64,000 nt of DNA from Ruegeria atlantica (GCF_013032455.1 NZ_WQCF01000007.1:124001-188000), one strand, 5' to 3'. Positions 37,140-47,216 are shown, counted from the first letter of the stretch. Made by a program: numbers and translations. The notes: a model not told the origin generated them from the letters alone.

Positions 37140-38945
37140 ATGCGGGGAAGCAGGCCGCGGGCCTTTTTATTGAAGTTTTGCCTTCTCGGCACGATTGCTG
37201 CCGGTCCAACCTCTGTGGCGGCGCTGGAAACAACGTTGAACGCCCCAGGTGCCCCAAAAGACCTGGTCGAGCGTATCGAGGAAACCTCGTCAGTTGCAAC
37301 GGCCGAAGACAGGGGTTTGGACACACCGCTGGAGATTCTGTCCGCCGCCCTTTCGGATTACCGCACGATTGTTCAGATTCTGTACGATGAGGGATATTTC
37401 AGTCCCGTCGTCAGTATCAAGCTAGACGGACAAGAAGCGGCTGACATGAGTTCGCTCACCGTTCCCAACGCGATCAACCGCGCGGTTATCACGGTTAACA
37501 CCGGGCCGACCTTCAAGTTTGGCACAGCAGTCGTCGCCCCTCTTGCGCCGGACACAGCCTTGCCTGAGGAGTTCGCTCCGGGCAAGCTGGCCACAACGGG
37601 TGCCATCCAACAGGCAGCGTCGGCCGGGGTTCAGGGCTGGCGCGACGCTGGCCACGCCAAGGCTGCGGTCGAAGATCAACGGGTCATCGCACGGCACGCC
37701 CAGAACCGGTTGGACGCGCAGATCGACCTGGAACCGGGAAGGCGCCTGACCTTTGGCAAGATGGTCATCAAAGGCGACACCGATGTGCGCCATCGCTCAA
37801 TCGAAAAGATCGCAGGCTTCCCATCAGGAGAGGTGTATTCCCCAGCCGAAATCCAAAAGGTTGGAACCCGGCTGCGCCGCACCGGTACATTCAGTGTCGT
37901 CTCTATCGAAGAACGTGAAACGCCTAACCCTGACGGCACGCTCGATTTCGATGCCACCTTCGAAGACATGCCCAAGCGACGTCTTACGCTCGGGGGCGAG
38001 ATTGCCTCGAATGCCGGATTGGATCTGACCGCAACCTGGACACATCGCAACGTTTTCCGTCGCGCCGAACGGCTCAGGTTCGAAGCCGCGCTGCGTAATA
38101 TCGGTGGCACCGAAGATTTGGACGGTCGCATTGGTCTGCGACTGGATCAGCCTGACAGGTTGGGGCCGGATGACAACACCTTCTGGAGTGCGTTGCTGGA
38201 ACGGCGCAATACCGAGAACTACAACGTGTCAGTCGCTTCGCTGGCATATGGTGCGCGGCGCACATTTTCCGAACGGCTTTATGCCGAAGCTTCGGCCGGT
38301 TTTCAGTGGTCCGATGCGGATGATGCCTATGGCACGGGGCGCAAGTTCCGATATTTTATCATCCCTACTCGATCAGAATGGGATCAACGGGACAGCAAGG
38401 TCAGCGCGACCCGCGGGTTTTATCTGGACGCGCAAGCCATGCCTTTCGTTGGGTTTTCGGGGACAGATAACGGCATACGGCTGTTTTTTGACAGTCGCGG
38501 CTATACCAGCCTGAACACGGGCGGACGGATCGTTCTGGCGGGCCGCGCGCAGTTGGGGTCTGTGATCGGGCCTTCGGCAAGTGACGTGACGCCCGATTTC
38601 TTATTCTTCTCGGGCGGCGCGGGCACTGTGCGCGGGCAACCCTTCGAAAGCCTCGGTATCCCGGTCAACGGCGGAATTGCAGGGGGAAAATCCTTTGTCG
38701 GGCTGTCGGGTGAGGTTCGCGGAAAGATTACAGACACGATATCTCTTGTCGGGTTTTATGACTTCGGTACGGTGGATACGTCGTCTTTCATTGGCAGTGG
38801 CGCGGAGTATCATTCCGGCGCGGGCCTTGGGGTGCGGTATGATCTTGGGGGCTTTGGTCCCTTGCGACTTGACCTTGCTTTGCCGGTTCAGGGCGACACG
38901 GGCGACGGTTTGCAATTCTACATCGGGATCGGACAGGCGTTTTGA
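37140..38945 (+). CDS. tamA: TamA, BamA-family outer-membrane translocase
   Basis: This 601-residue protein has a signal peptide and a periplasmic POTRA region (about residues 60-270). A C-terminal 16-strand barrel follows, with SxxGPLRLDLALPVQ before the final strand and a terminal Phe. The motif GGAGTVRGQPFESLG matches the VRG(F/Y) loop that sits inside Omp85 barrels. ATG 37140 follows TTGGAG; an in-frame TTG at 37107 would only lengthen the signal segment. TamA works with TamB in outer-membrane assembly. Confidence 0.95.
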   Translation: MRGSRPRAFLLKFCLLGTIAAGPTSVAALETTLNAPGAPKDLVERIEETSSVATAEDRGLDTPLEILSAALSDYRTIVQILYDEGYFSPVVSIKLDGQEAADMSSLTVPNAINRAVITVNTGPTFKFGTAVVAPLAPDTALPEEFAPGKLATTGAIQQAASAGVQGWRDAGHAKAAVEDQRVIARHAQNRLDAQIDLEPGRRLTFGKMVIKGDTDVRHRSIEKIAGFPSGEVYSPAEIQKVGTRLRRTGTFSVVSIEERETPNPDGTLDFDATFEDMPKRRLTLGGEIASNAGLDLTATWTHRNVFRRAERLRFEAALRNIGGTEDLDGRIGLRLDQPDRLGPDDNTFWSALLERRNTENYNVSVASLAYGARRTFSERLYAEASAGFQWSDADDAYGTGRKFRYFIIPTRSEWDQRDSKVSATRGFYLDAQAMPFVGFSGTDNGIRLFFDSRGYTSLNTGGRIVLAGRAQLGSVIGPSASDVTPDFLFFSGGAGTVRGQPFESLGIPVNGGIAGGKSFVGLSGEVRGKITDTISLVGFYDFGTVDTSSFIGSGAEYHSGAGLGVRYDLGGFGPLRLDLALPVQGDTGDGLQFYIGIGQAF

Positions 38946-41900
38946 TACGGCAATATTCATATCCGATTGTAACCACGGTGCTTATCCTGACCGCACCGCC
39001 CGCCTTCGCGCAAGAGGATGATGGCGGCGGCAGTATGCTGGAGCGGTTCCTACAGGACACGCTGTCGGGTGATGATCAGAACGTCACCGTCACTGGCCTG
39101 CAAGGGGCGCTGAGTGCACGCGCCACTATTGAAGAGATCACGGTAGCAGATGATGAAGGCGTCTGGCTGACCATCAAGGATGCCGTTCTGGATTGGAACC
39201 GGCTGGCCCTTATCCGCGGGCGGTTTTCCGTCAATGCCCTGACCGCGCAAGAGATCGACATCGCTCGCGCGCCGGGTACAACCACCACGGATATCCCACC
39301 GCCGTCAGCTGAAACACAACCCTTTCAACTGCCCGAGCTGCCCGTCTCGATCGAGATTGGCGAAATCCAGATAGATGAGCTTTCGCTAGGCGAGCCTCTG
39401 ATCGGTGTTGCGGCTGATCTTTCGGTGACAGGTAACCTGTCGCTGGCCGATGGTACGTTGGACACCAATCTGGATGTTACCCGGTTGGATCGCACAGGTG
39501 ACGAGATCACGCTGACCGCCGGTTTCCAGAATAACTCGCGCGAGATCAATCTGGATCTACAGGTCACCGAAGCTGCGGGCGGCCTGATTTCAACGGCGCT
39601 GAACATCCCTGACAGCCCTCCGATCGGGTTCACAGCCAAGGGTGCGGGGCCGCTGACCGATTTCACCGCTGATATCGCACTGAGCAGCGATAACCAGCAG
39701 CGGGTCGCCGGACAGGTTCAGCTACGCGCCGCCGAAACCGGCGCGACAGACGGCATCGCTTTCACTGCTGATCTGGGTGGCGACCTGACCCCCTTTATGG
39801 CCGAAGATCTGGACCCGTTCTTTGGCCCGAATACGCGCCTGTTCGTCGATGGCCAGACCAAGCCCGCAGGGGCGCTGGACATCCCCAAACTTGAGCTGAC
39901 CACGCAAGCCCTGAACCTGAAAGGTGAGCTTCAATTGGCCGAGGGCGGCAGCCTGCAATTGGCGGCCCTGCAAGGTCGTATTACGCCGCCAGACGGACAG
40001 ACGGTTGTACTTCCTGTAGCAGGCGGAGACAAATCGATCGAAGCCGCACAGATTTCTGCTCTGTTCAATCAAGATCACGGCAACCTATGGCTTCTGAGTC
40101 TGACTGCCGATGCCTTTAAATCTCCGCAAGCGAATCTGGACACGGCTCGGATCACTGCGCAGGGTATTCTGGATCAAGGCGACAGTGTCACCGTGCAGGG
40201 CGACCTGCAGGTTATTGTCGACGGCCTGGACTTGAATGATGAAGGGCTGAACTCGGCTCTGGGCGACCGTATCACTCTGGATGGACAGTTCGACTACGGT
40301 AATGATCAATCCCTAAACCTATCCGGGTTCGAGCTACGAGGATCCGATTATTCGCTGGCTCTGGACGCCTTGATTGATGGGCTGACCAGTGGACTGACGG
40401 TCGAAGGGTCAACCATACTTGAGGCATCAGACCTAGCCCGTTTCTCAGAGGTCGCCAAGCTGGATCTGGGTGGGTCAGCTTTGGCACGGGTTGAAGGCAA
40501 AGGCTCTCCGCTGGAAGGCAGTTTTGACGGAAAGCTGGTTATCGAAGGCCGCGATCTCGTCACCGGTCGCGACGACATCGACCCCGTTATCAAGGGCGAA
40601 ACCACGATCACCTTTGATGGCAGCCGCGGCAGTGAAGGTATCACTATTCGTGAATTCGACCTGAACAGCGATGTCGCGCAGGCACAGGCCAGCGGCGAAG
40701 TCACCACACCCGATGGCAACCTGACGATCGACGGGCAGGCAAATTTGACAGCACCCAATCTGGCAGTTTTTTCCGGATTGGCAAAGCGCGAACTTGGTGG
40801 CGCTGTTCAAGCTGAGGTGCGCGGCAAAGGAACGGTGCAGACGTTGGAATTTGACGGCACCGCAAGCATCACCGGCCAAGATATCAAGACCGGGATGCCC
40901 GACATTGATCCCCTGCTAACCGGCAAGACCTTGGTCCAATGGGACGGTGCGCGCACCGCAAGCCGGATCGAGATTCGTCAGGCAACGGTGGACAGCACTG
41001 CCGTAAACGCGCAGGTCGCCGCAACGGTGGACGATCCAACCGGCGATCTGGCCATTGACGGCAACGCCCGCGTGAACGCCCCTGATCTGTCGCTGTTCTC
41101 GGGCCTCGCCAAACGCGACCTAAGCGGTTCGGTCAACGCAACCGTTCAGGGCAATGGAAACCTTGCCAGCCGGATATTTGACATTCAGGGCAACCTGAGC
41201 GCCGATGACATTCAGACCGGCATCGAAATGGTCGACAAATTGATCCAAGGCCGGACGACCTTGCGGGTCGATGCGGCGAAGGGGGAAGACCTTGTAGATG
41301 TTCGAACCTTCCGATTGCGGGGCACAGCCTTGTCTGCCACCGCGTCGGGCAAACTGGATCGTGAAGCCGGAGGGCTGAACTTCACCGCTCAGCTTGACGA
41401 CCTGTCTCGCGTCATGGCCTCAATGTCCGGGCCTCTCACGCTGGATGGCAACGTGGCACCGACCGGCTCGGGGCTGGACGGGACGCTCAAGCTTAGCGGA
41501 CCAGACAGTTCTTACGCGGCTCTGACCGGCGAGGTCACAACCGACGGCACGGCAGATTTGGATTTCGATGCAAAACTGAACAAGATCGAGCGTTTCGCAC
41601 CTGAGTTCCCTGGCACCGTCGCTGTCACTGGCAACGCAAAACGCAGCAAGGGGGTCTGGACCATCGACGGTTCAGCCAATGGCCCGGCTGAGATCAGCAG
41701 TACGATCGCGGGAACATTTGATGAAACCACAAGTGAAGCCGACCTGCAGGCACAGGGCGGGATCAACCTTGGCATTGCCAACATCTTTATCTCACCCAAC
41801 AAGATCGAGGGAACGGCCCGACACAATCTGCGGCTCAAAGGGAAACCGGAACTCGGGTCGCTGAGTGGCAGCATTACCACTTCGGGTACATCTCTTGCCA

Positions 41901-43024
41901 TCCCAGGGATCGGGCAGACCGTCACTGGCATCAGCGGGTCGGTAGAACTTGCTCAGAGCCGAGCCACAATTTCGCTGAATGGCGGCATGCGTGCAGGAGG
42001 GACATTTACCGTTTCCGGCCCCTTGGATCTGACACCTCCTCTCAACGCAAATATCGTCACGCGGCTTAATCAACTCGTGCTCACTGACAAACTGCTATAC
42101 GAGACCACGCTGAACGGCGAAATTGCACTGACAGGCGCTTTGGCCGGAAACAGCGCCGTAGCTGGGCAGATCACGTTCGAAGAGACCAATATCAATCTGG
42201 CTGCCGCCGCCGGTGCTGTGGGCGCGGCACCCATCCCCGAAATTGAGCATGTTAACGAAACTGCGGCTGGGTTCCAAACCCGCGAACGCGCGCGGCTGGT
42301 CGTTGAAGAGGACGCCGCCAAAAGCGATTCCCGCATCGCGTTGGATGTCAGTCTGCTGGCACCCAAAGCGGTCTTTGTACGAGGGCGCGGTGTAAATGCC
42401 GAGCTGGGTGGACGTTTGTCTATTGGCGGCACAACAGCTTCGGTCGTTCCTTCCGGCCAGATCGAGCTGATCCGAGGTCATATCGACATTCTAGGTCGCA
42501 GACTGGCCCTGACCAAAGGCCTTGTTACGCTGCAGGGTGACCTAAAGCCATATATTGAGTTTGCTTCGTCAGCCAGCACATCCGATGGCACAGCCACGAT
42601 CGAAATCGCCGGTCCGTTGGATGCACCCGCGGTAGACGTCTATTCCGACCCCGAGCGCCCCGCCGAAGAAGCACTAGCCATACTATTGTTCGGTAACCGT
42701 TTTTCGGAAATTTCACCCTTCATGATCGCCCAAATGGCAGCGTCTTTGGCACAACTCAGCGGCGCCGGTGGCGACGCCACAAAAGGCATACGCGAGGCAA
42801 CCGGCCTGGATACGATCGACGTCGGATCCGCTGAAGGTGGAGGTGGTGCGTTGGGCGCTGGTGCCTATCTCAGCGACAACCTTTACACCGATTTCACCGT
42901 AAACACCGAGGGTGATACCGAAGTGAACCTGAATCTGGACGTGACTGACAGCTTCACCGTCCGTGGCACCGTCGACGGGCGCGGAGAAACCGGAGTTGGA
43001 GTATTCTTCGAACGCGATTACTGA
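38942..43024 (+). CDS. tamB: TamB, translocation and assembly module inner-membrane protein
   Basis: This 1360-residue protein has an N-terminal signal anchor (IVTTVLILTAPPAFAQ), a very long beta-strand-rich periplasmic region, and a C-terminal DUF490 domain (about residues 1000-1360). The latter includes SDNLYTDFTVN and ends in a strand with terminal FERDY, which docks to TamA. Residues about 501-825 hold three repeats of exactly 109 residues. The start is TTG, overlapping the tamA stop as TTGA. Its 3' end overlaps the convergent thioesterase by 7 bases. Confidence 0.95.
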   Translation: MIRQYSYPIVTTVLILTAPPAFAQEDDGGGSMLERFLQDTLSGDDQNVTVTGLQGALSARATIEEITVADDEGVWLTIKDAVLDWNRLALIRGRFSVNALTAQEIDIARAPGTTTTDIPPPSAETQPFQLPELPVSIEIGEIQIDELSLGEPLIGVAADLSVTGNLSLADGTLDTNLDVTRLDRTGDEITLTAGFQNNSREINLDLQVTEAAGGLISTALNIPDSPPIGFTAKGAGPLTDFTADIALSSDNQQRVAGQVQLRAAETGATDGIAFTADLGGDLTPFMAEDLDPFFGPNTRLFVDGQTKPAGALDIPKLELTTQALNLKGELQLAEGGSLQLAALQGRITPPDGQTVVLPVAGGDKSIEAAQISALFNQDHGNLWLLSLTADAFKSPQANLDTARITAQGILDQGDSVTVQGDLQVIVDGLDLNDEGLNSALGDRITLDGQFDYGNDQSLNLSGFELRGSDYSLALDALIDGLTSGLTVEGSTILEASDLARFSEVAKLDLGGSALARVEGKGSPLEGSFDGKLVIEGRDLVTGRDDIDPVIKGETTITFDGSRGSEGITIREFDLNSDVAQAQASGEVTTPDGNLTIDGQANLTAPNLAVFSGLAKRELGGAVQAEVRGKGTVQTLEFDGTASITGQDIKTGMPDIDPLLTGKTLVQWDGARTASRIEIRQATVDSTAVNAQVAATVDDPTGDLAIDGNARVNAPDLSLFSGLAKRDLSGSVNATVQGNGNLASRIFDIQGNLSADDIQTGIEMVDKLIQGRTTLRVDAAKGEDLVDVRTFRLRGTALSATASGKLDREAGGLNFTAQLDDLSRVMASMSGPLTLDGNVAPTGSGLDGTLKLSGPDSSYAALTGEVTTDGTADLDFDAKLNKIERFAPEFPGTVAVTGNAKRSKGVWTIDGSANGPAEISSTIAGTFDETTSEADLQAQGGINLGIANIFISPNKIEGTARHNLRLKGKPELGSLSGSITTSGTSLAIPGIGQTVTGISGSVELAQSRATISLNGGMRAGGTFTVSGPLDLTPPLNANIVTRLNQLVLTDKLLYETTLNGEIALTGALAGNSAVAGQITFEETNINLAAAAGAVGAAPIPEIEHVNETAAGFQTRERARLVVEEDAAKSDSRIALDVSLLAPKAVFVRGRGVNAELGGRLSIGGTTASVVPSGQIELIRGHIDILGRRLALTKGLVTLQGDLKPYIEFASSASTSDGTATIEIAGPLDAPAVDVYSDPERPAEEALAILLFGNRFSEISPFMIAQMAASLAQLSGAGGDATKGIREATGLDTIDVGSAEGGGGALGAGAYLSDNLYTDFTVNTEGDTEVNLNLDVTDSFTVRGTVDGRGETGVGVFFERDY
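40442..41422 (+). repeat. Three 327-bp (109-residue) tandem repeats inside tamB
   Basis: Three units begin with FSEVAKLDLGG (40442), FSGLAKRELGG (40769) and FSGLAKRDLSG (41096), exactly 327 bases apart. Each continues with a V/A-x-GxG segment, a DIDP/DKL region and a TGD/TPDG-like turn. The DNA has diverged at third codon positions, so the duplication is old. A weaker fourth start follows near residue 825. Confidence 0.8.
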
Positions 43025-43536
43025 CCGCTACGGCGGATGCCAATAGGTTGCCCGACCTGCGGAGCGGGCTCTAGCGTCTTGTGGTCATCGACCATACGGG
43101 CAAGCCGCGCTGCTGCCCAGTCAGAATAGGCCACGGACCGCCCTGTTTCGTGACTGACATTCATGAACAGCGCTTCTTGCGTGGCGCAAACAGCATTGTC
43201 TTTTTCAGACAGCATCTGTGCAAAGTAATGACCACGTTTCAGGTCTGAATCCAGCATCCGAAAACGGAAATAGAACGGCTCGTCCGGTTGGACCTCACGC
43301 AGAAAATTCATGTGGGATTGCAGGACATACGGCCCCTGCTCCAGCGCCTTGACCTGCACCTCACCCAGCCCGAGGTGATCTACCATCAGCTTTTCCAGCG
43401 CCATGTCGAAGGCGACGCCGTAAAAGCCGACATTCATGTGGCCGTTATAGTCGACCCATTCCGGCAAGACCGAGAAGCCTCGGATTTCAACCGGTGCGTC
43501 ATAAGGGCCGTCATGCCCGCTCAGGGGTTTATTCAT
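43018..43536 (-). CDS. Hot-dog-fold thioesterase
   Basis: This 172-residue 4HBT-type protein has the signature EWVDYNGHMNVGFY, with the catalytic Asp in VDYNGH and the family N-H pair. ATG 43536 is chosen over one at 43572 because it overlaps the cyclase stop by 8 bases, not about 44. It is probably co-transcribed with the cyclase and could release a CoA-bound hydroxy or amino acid. The substrate is unknown. Confidence 0.85.
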   Translation of the reverse strand: MNKPLSGHDGPYDAPVEIRGFSVLPEWVDYNGHMNVGFYGVAFDMALEKLMVDHLGLGEVQVKALEQGPYVLQSHMNFLREVQPDEPFYFRFRMLDSDLKRGHYFAQMLSEKDNAVCATQEALFMNVSHETGRSVAYSDWAAARLARMVDDHKTLEPAPQVGQPIGIRRSGQ

Positions 43537-44317
43537 TACTGTCTTCCTCAAAGATCGCGACAGCCCGCACAAAGCCTGCTGAGGCGCCTTTTATCTTGTA
43601 CGGAAAACACGAGATTTCGAAGCCGGTTGGCGGCAGATCTTCGAGATTGGTCAACTTTTCGATATGGCAATAGCCGATCTCCATCGAGGCGCGATGGCCT
43701 TCCCAGATGATCGACGCATCCTTCGTTTCGGCATATTCCTGAGCGGTCAGGGGAAAGGGTGCATCCCAGCTCCAGGCGTCTGTGCCGGTTACCCGCACAC
43801 CGCGATTAGTCAGGTACAAGGTCGCCTCGCGCCCTATGCCGCAGCCCTTCATCAGATAATCAGGCTGCCCGTATTGCGTCCCTGCCGAGGTGTTCACGAC
43901 CACAATGTCAAGCGGTTGCAGATTGTGGCCGATGCGCTTTAGCTCGGCCTCAACATCTGCAGCAGAGACCACATAGCCATCGTCGAAGTGGCGGAAATCC
44001 AATTTGACCCCGGGGTTCATGCACCATTCCAACGGCACCTCGTCGATGGTGATCGCCCGCTCGCCGTTATTCATCGTCGAATGATGATGGTAGGGCGCAT
44101 CCAGATGGGTGCCGTTATGTGTGGCGATCTGCAGCCGTTCTATTGCCCAACCCTCACCGCCGGGCAGGTCCTCTTTTTGCAAGCCCGGAAAGAACGACAT
44201 GACCTGTTCGGCAGTCTGATCGTGGGTCATGTACTCAATCTCGGGCAGCATGATCGGTGGGTCCGACACGATGCCCATTTCCAAAGGAACAGACAAATCC
44301 ACAAATCGTCGGGGCAT
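43529..44317 (-). CDS. Cyclase family (kynurenine formamidase-like) metal hydrolase
   Basis: This 262-residue protein carries the metal-binding motif HNGTHLDAPYHHHS of the cyclase/KynB family, with further His residues in EGHRASM. It may hydrolyse an amide or lactone; the substrate is not clear. ATG 44317 is chosen because GGAG lies upstream; ATGs at 44329 and 44332 are alternatives. It is coupled to the thioesterase downstream. A terminator separates it from the formate dehydrogenase. Confidence 0.85.
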   Translation of the reverse strand: MPRRFVDLSVPLEMGIVSDPPIMLPEIEYMTHDQTAEQVMSFFPGLQKEDLPGGEGWAIERLQIATHNGTHLDAPYHHHSTMNNGERAITIDEVPLEWCMNPGVKLDFRHFDDGYVVSAADVEAELKRIGHNLQPLDIVVVNTSAGTQYGQPDYLMKGCGIGREATLYLTNRGVRVTGTDAWSWDAPFPLTAQEYAETKDASIIWEGHRASMEIGYCHIEKLTNLEDLPPTGFEISCFPYKIKGASAGFVRAVAIFEEDSNE

Positions 44318-44383
44318 CGGTAACTCCATCATGAACAACGGTGATAGGGTTGGCCGTGCATAAGCCGCTGTCAAGACGCGAAA

Positions 44384-44408
44384 AAGGCGACCTTTTACAG
44401 GTCGCCTT
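44384..44408 (-). terminator. Intrinsic terminator of the formate dehydrogenase operon
   Basis: A 10-bp stem AAGGCGACCT / AGGTCGCCTT has a 5-base loop. On the minus strand it is followed by TTTTTC. It starts 25 bases after the alpha-subunit stop, so the cyclase gene downstream is a separate unit. Confidence 0.88.
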
Positions 44409-44432
44409 ACCCAATGCTCTTTGCTGGTTTGG

Positions 44433-47216
44433 CTATTCCGCCGCGACGGCGTCTTCGATCTTTTCGACCCGGATCGCCGAGAACTTGAACTCGGGAATCT
44501 TGCCGTAGGGGTCGATGGCCGAGTTGGTCAGAATGTTCGCCGCCGCCTCGACATATGCAAACGGGATGAACACCATGTCTTCGGCAATCGCCCGGTCAGC
44601 CCGCGCCATGATCTCGATCGAGCCGCGACGGGTGGTCAGACGGATCATCTCACCCGGTTCGATCCCCATCAGCTTAAGCGTACGCGGGTTCAGCGAGCAG
44701 TTCGCTTCCGGCTCAACAGCGTCCAGAACGTTGGACCGGCGGGTCATCGACCCGGTGTGCCAATGCTCCAACTGACGGCCGGTGGTGGCGATCATCGGGT
44801 ATTCGTCATCCGGGGCCTCATCCGGCGGGATGACGCTGGCCGGAGTGAATCGGGCCCGACCGTCCGCACGCGGGAAGCCGTCACCGAACACGATCGCCTG
44901 CCCCGGGTCTGTCTCGGACAGCGACGGATAGGTGATAGTCTCGGTCTCCAGACGCTCCCATGTGATGTTGTTGAGCGAGTTCATCGTCAACTTCATCTCG
45001 GCAAAGACCTGAGACACATCGGTGTAATCCCAGTTCAGACCGATCCGCTGCGCCAGTTCGACCGTGATTTTCCAATCCTCGCGCGCCTCACCCGGAGGGG
45101 TCACCGCGGGGCGCACACGCTGGACCTGACGGTTGGTGTTCGACACGGTGCCGTTCTTTTCATAGAGCGCCGAGGCCGGCAGGATGATGTCGGCATAGTT
45201 CGCCGTCTCGGTCAGGAAGATGTCCTGCACGATCATCAGATCCAGCTTGGCCAGTGCGTCGCGCGCGTGGTTCACATCAGGGTCGGACATAGCCGGGTTT
45301 TCACCCATGATGTACATACCTTTGATGTTGCCCGCATAGGCCTGATCGATGATCTCAGTCACGGTCAGACCCTTCTCGTTCGAGAAGTCGTCCGAGTTCC
45401 AAACGTTGTTGAACTTGGCGCGAATGCCATCATCCGTTACGGTCTGGTAGTCCGGCAGAAACATCGGGATCAGACCGGCGTCCGAGGCCCCCTGCACGTT
45501 GTTCTGACCCCGCAGAGGGTGCAAACCCGCGCCGGGTTTACCAACGTTGCCGGTCATCAGAGCCAGCGAAATCAGGCAGCGCGAGTTGTCGGTTCCGTGG
45601 ATGTGCTGGCTGACGCCCATCCCCCAGAAGATCAGACCGGCTTTAGCCTGCGCAAACGTGCGCGCGACGCGACGCAGCTGATCCGGCTCAATACCACAGA
45701 TCGGCGACATCGCCTCGGGTGTGAACTGGCGCAGATGCTCTTTCTCGGCCTCCCAGTTTTCGGTCCAGCGGTGGATGTATTGGCTGTCGTACAGCTCTTC
45801 CTCGACGATCACGTTCATGATCGCGTTGAGCATCGAGACATCCGCGCCCGGACGGAACTGCAGCATTTCGTCGGCGAACTTGCGCATGCCGACGCCACGC
45901 GGATCCATCACGATCAACTTGCCGCCGCGCTTGGCGAACTGCTTGAAGTAGGTCGCCGCGACGGGGTGGTTCTCGATCGGGTTCGAGCCGATGATGATCG
46001 CCACATCCGCGTTTTCAATCTCGTTGAACGTCGCGGTCACAGCGCCCGAGCCCACGTTCTCGATCAGAGCGGCCACCGACGACGCGTGGCACAGACGGGT
46101 GCAGTGATCGACGTTGTTGTGCTTGAAGCCCTGACGGATGAACTTCTGGAACAGGTAGGCTTCTTCGTTGGTGCACTTGGCCGAACCAAAGCCTGCAACG
46201 CTGCGCGGGTCTTCTTCGCGCAGGGTTTTCAGCTTGGTGGCGGCCAGATCCATCGCCTCTTCCCAACTCGCTTCGCGGAAATGGGTCGACAGGTTGCCCG
46301 GATCGACGTTCAGACCCTTGGCAGGCGCATCTTCCCGACGGATCAGCGGCTTGGTCAGACGGTGCGGGTGGTGAATGTAGTCAAAGCCAAAGCGGCCTTT
46401 GACACACAGACGCCCTTCGTTTGCGGGGCCGTTGATGCCCTCGACATATTTGACCTTACCGTCTTTCACCTTCAGCGAGACCTTGCAGCCCACACCGCAG
46501 AACGGGCAGACACTTTCGGTTTCGGAATCGTAGTCCTTGCTGTCACCCTGCTGCTGGTCATCCAGCACAGTGGCCGGCATCAGGGCACCGGTCGGGCAGG
46601 CCTGAACGCATTCGCCACAGGCCACACAGGTTGAATCGCCCATCGGGTCATTTTGATCGAACACCACCTGCGCCGTGTGACCACGACCAGCCATGCCGAT
46701 CACATCATTCACCTGCACTTCACGGCAGGCGCGGACGCAGAGGTTGCAGTTGATGCAAGCGTCCAGATTGACGCGCATCGCAACGTGGCTGTCATCTAGC
46801 AGTGGGATCTTCTCGGCCTCTTTCGCGGGGAAACGGCTGTCGCTGACATCGTTCAGCTTGGCCATGTCCCAGAAATGGCTCGAGGCATCATGCGGCTGCT
46901 CGGGCTGGTCAGCAACCAGAAGCTCCATGACCATGGCGCGTGACTTCTCGGCACGGTCGCTGTCGGTCTTTACCACCATACCGTCCGCTGCGGGGCGGAT
47001 GCACGAAGCGACCAGAGTACGCTCGCCTTCCACCTCAACCATACAGGCGCGGCAGTTGCCGTCGGGGCGATAACCCGGCTGCGGCTTATGGCACAGGTGC
47101 GGGATGGTGAACCCCTGCCCTTTGGCGGCTTCCCAGATGGTCCAGCCTTCGGGCACGGTGACGTCTTCGCCGTTCAGGTTGAAGGTGACGGTCTTGTTTG
47201 GGCTTTCATCAAGCAT
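44433..47216 (-). CDS. fdsA: NAD-linked formate dehydrogenase alpha subunit (Mo/W, fdh1A/fdsA type)
   Basis: This 927-residue subunit has an N-terminal [2Fe-2S] domain (LCHKPQPGYR ... CRAC ... ASCIRP), then two ferredoxin clusters (CINCNLCVRAC and CVACGECVQAC). A molybdopterin domain follows, with the [4Fe-4S] motif CPFCGVGCK and the metal-ligand Cys in DHCTRLCHASS. A C-terminal guanine-dinucleotide domain completes it. The segment after the [2Fe-2S] site (QPEQPHDASSHFWD) has no Cys. With the fused beta subunit this resembles the heterodimeric FDH1 of Methylobacterium. It oxidises formate to CO2 in the cytosol. Confidence 0.93.
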   Translation of the reverse strand: MLDESPNKTVTFNLNGEDVTVPEGWTIWEAAKGQGFTIPHLCHKPQPGYRPDGNCRACMVEVEGERTLVASCIRPAADGMVVKTDSDRAEKSRAMVMELLVADQPEQPHDASSHFWDMAKLNDVSDSRFPAKEAEKIPLLDDSHVAMRVNLDACINCNLCVRACREVQVNDVIGMAGRGHTAQVVFDQNDPMGDSTCVACGECVQACPTGALMPATVLDDQQQGDSKDYDSETESVCPFCGVGCKVSLKVKDGKVKYVEGINGPANEGRLCVKGRFGFDYIHHPHRLTKPLIRREDAPAKGLNVDPGNLSTHFREASWEEAMDLAATKLKTLREEDPRSVAGFGSAKCTNEEAYLFQKFIRQGFKHNNVDHCTRLCHASSVAALIENVGSGAVTATFNEIENADVAIIIGSNPIENHPVAATYFKQFAKRGGKLIVMDPRGVGMRKFADEMLQFRPGADVSMLNAIMNVIVEEELYDSQYIHRWTENWEAEKEHLRQFTPEAMSPICGIEPDQLRRVARTFAQAKAGLIFWGMGVSQHIHGTDNSRCLISLALMTGNVGKPGAGLHPLRGQNNVQGASDAGLIPMFLPDYQTVTDDGIRAKFNNVWNSDDFSNEKGLTVTEIIDQAYAGNIKGMYIMGENPAMSDPDVNHARDALAKLDLMIVQDIFLTETANYADIILPASALYEKNGTVSNTNRQVQRVRPAVTPPGEAREDWKITVELAQRIGLNWDYTDVSQVFAEMKLTMNSLNNITWERLETETITYPSLSETDPGQAIVFGDGFPRADGRARFTPASVIPPDEAPDDEYPMIATTGRQLEHWHTGSMTRRSNVLDAVEPEANCSLNPRTLKLMGIEPGEMIRLTTRRGSIEIMARADRAIAEDMVFIPFAYVEAAANILTNSAIDPYGKIPEFKFSAIRVEKIEDAVAAE

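Noticed and set aside
44421-46634. 737-codon open frame on the plus strand
   Set aside because: It is fully antisense to the formate dehydrogenase alpha subunit, which has all expected metal sites. The frame is a by-product of GC-rich codon use.
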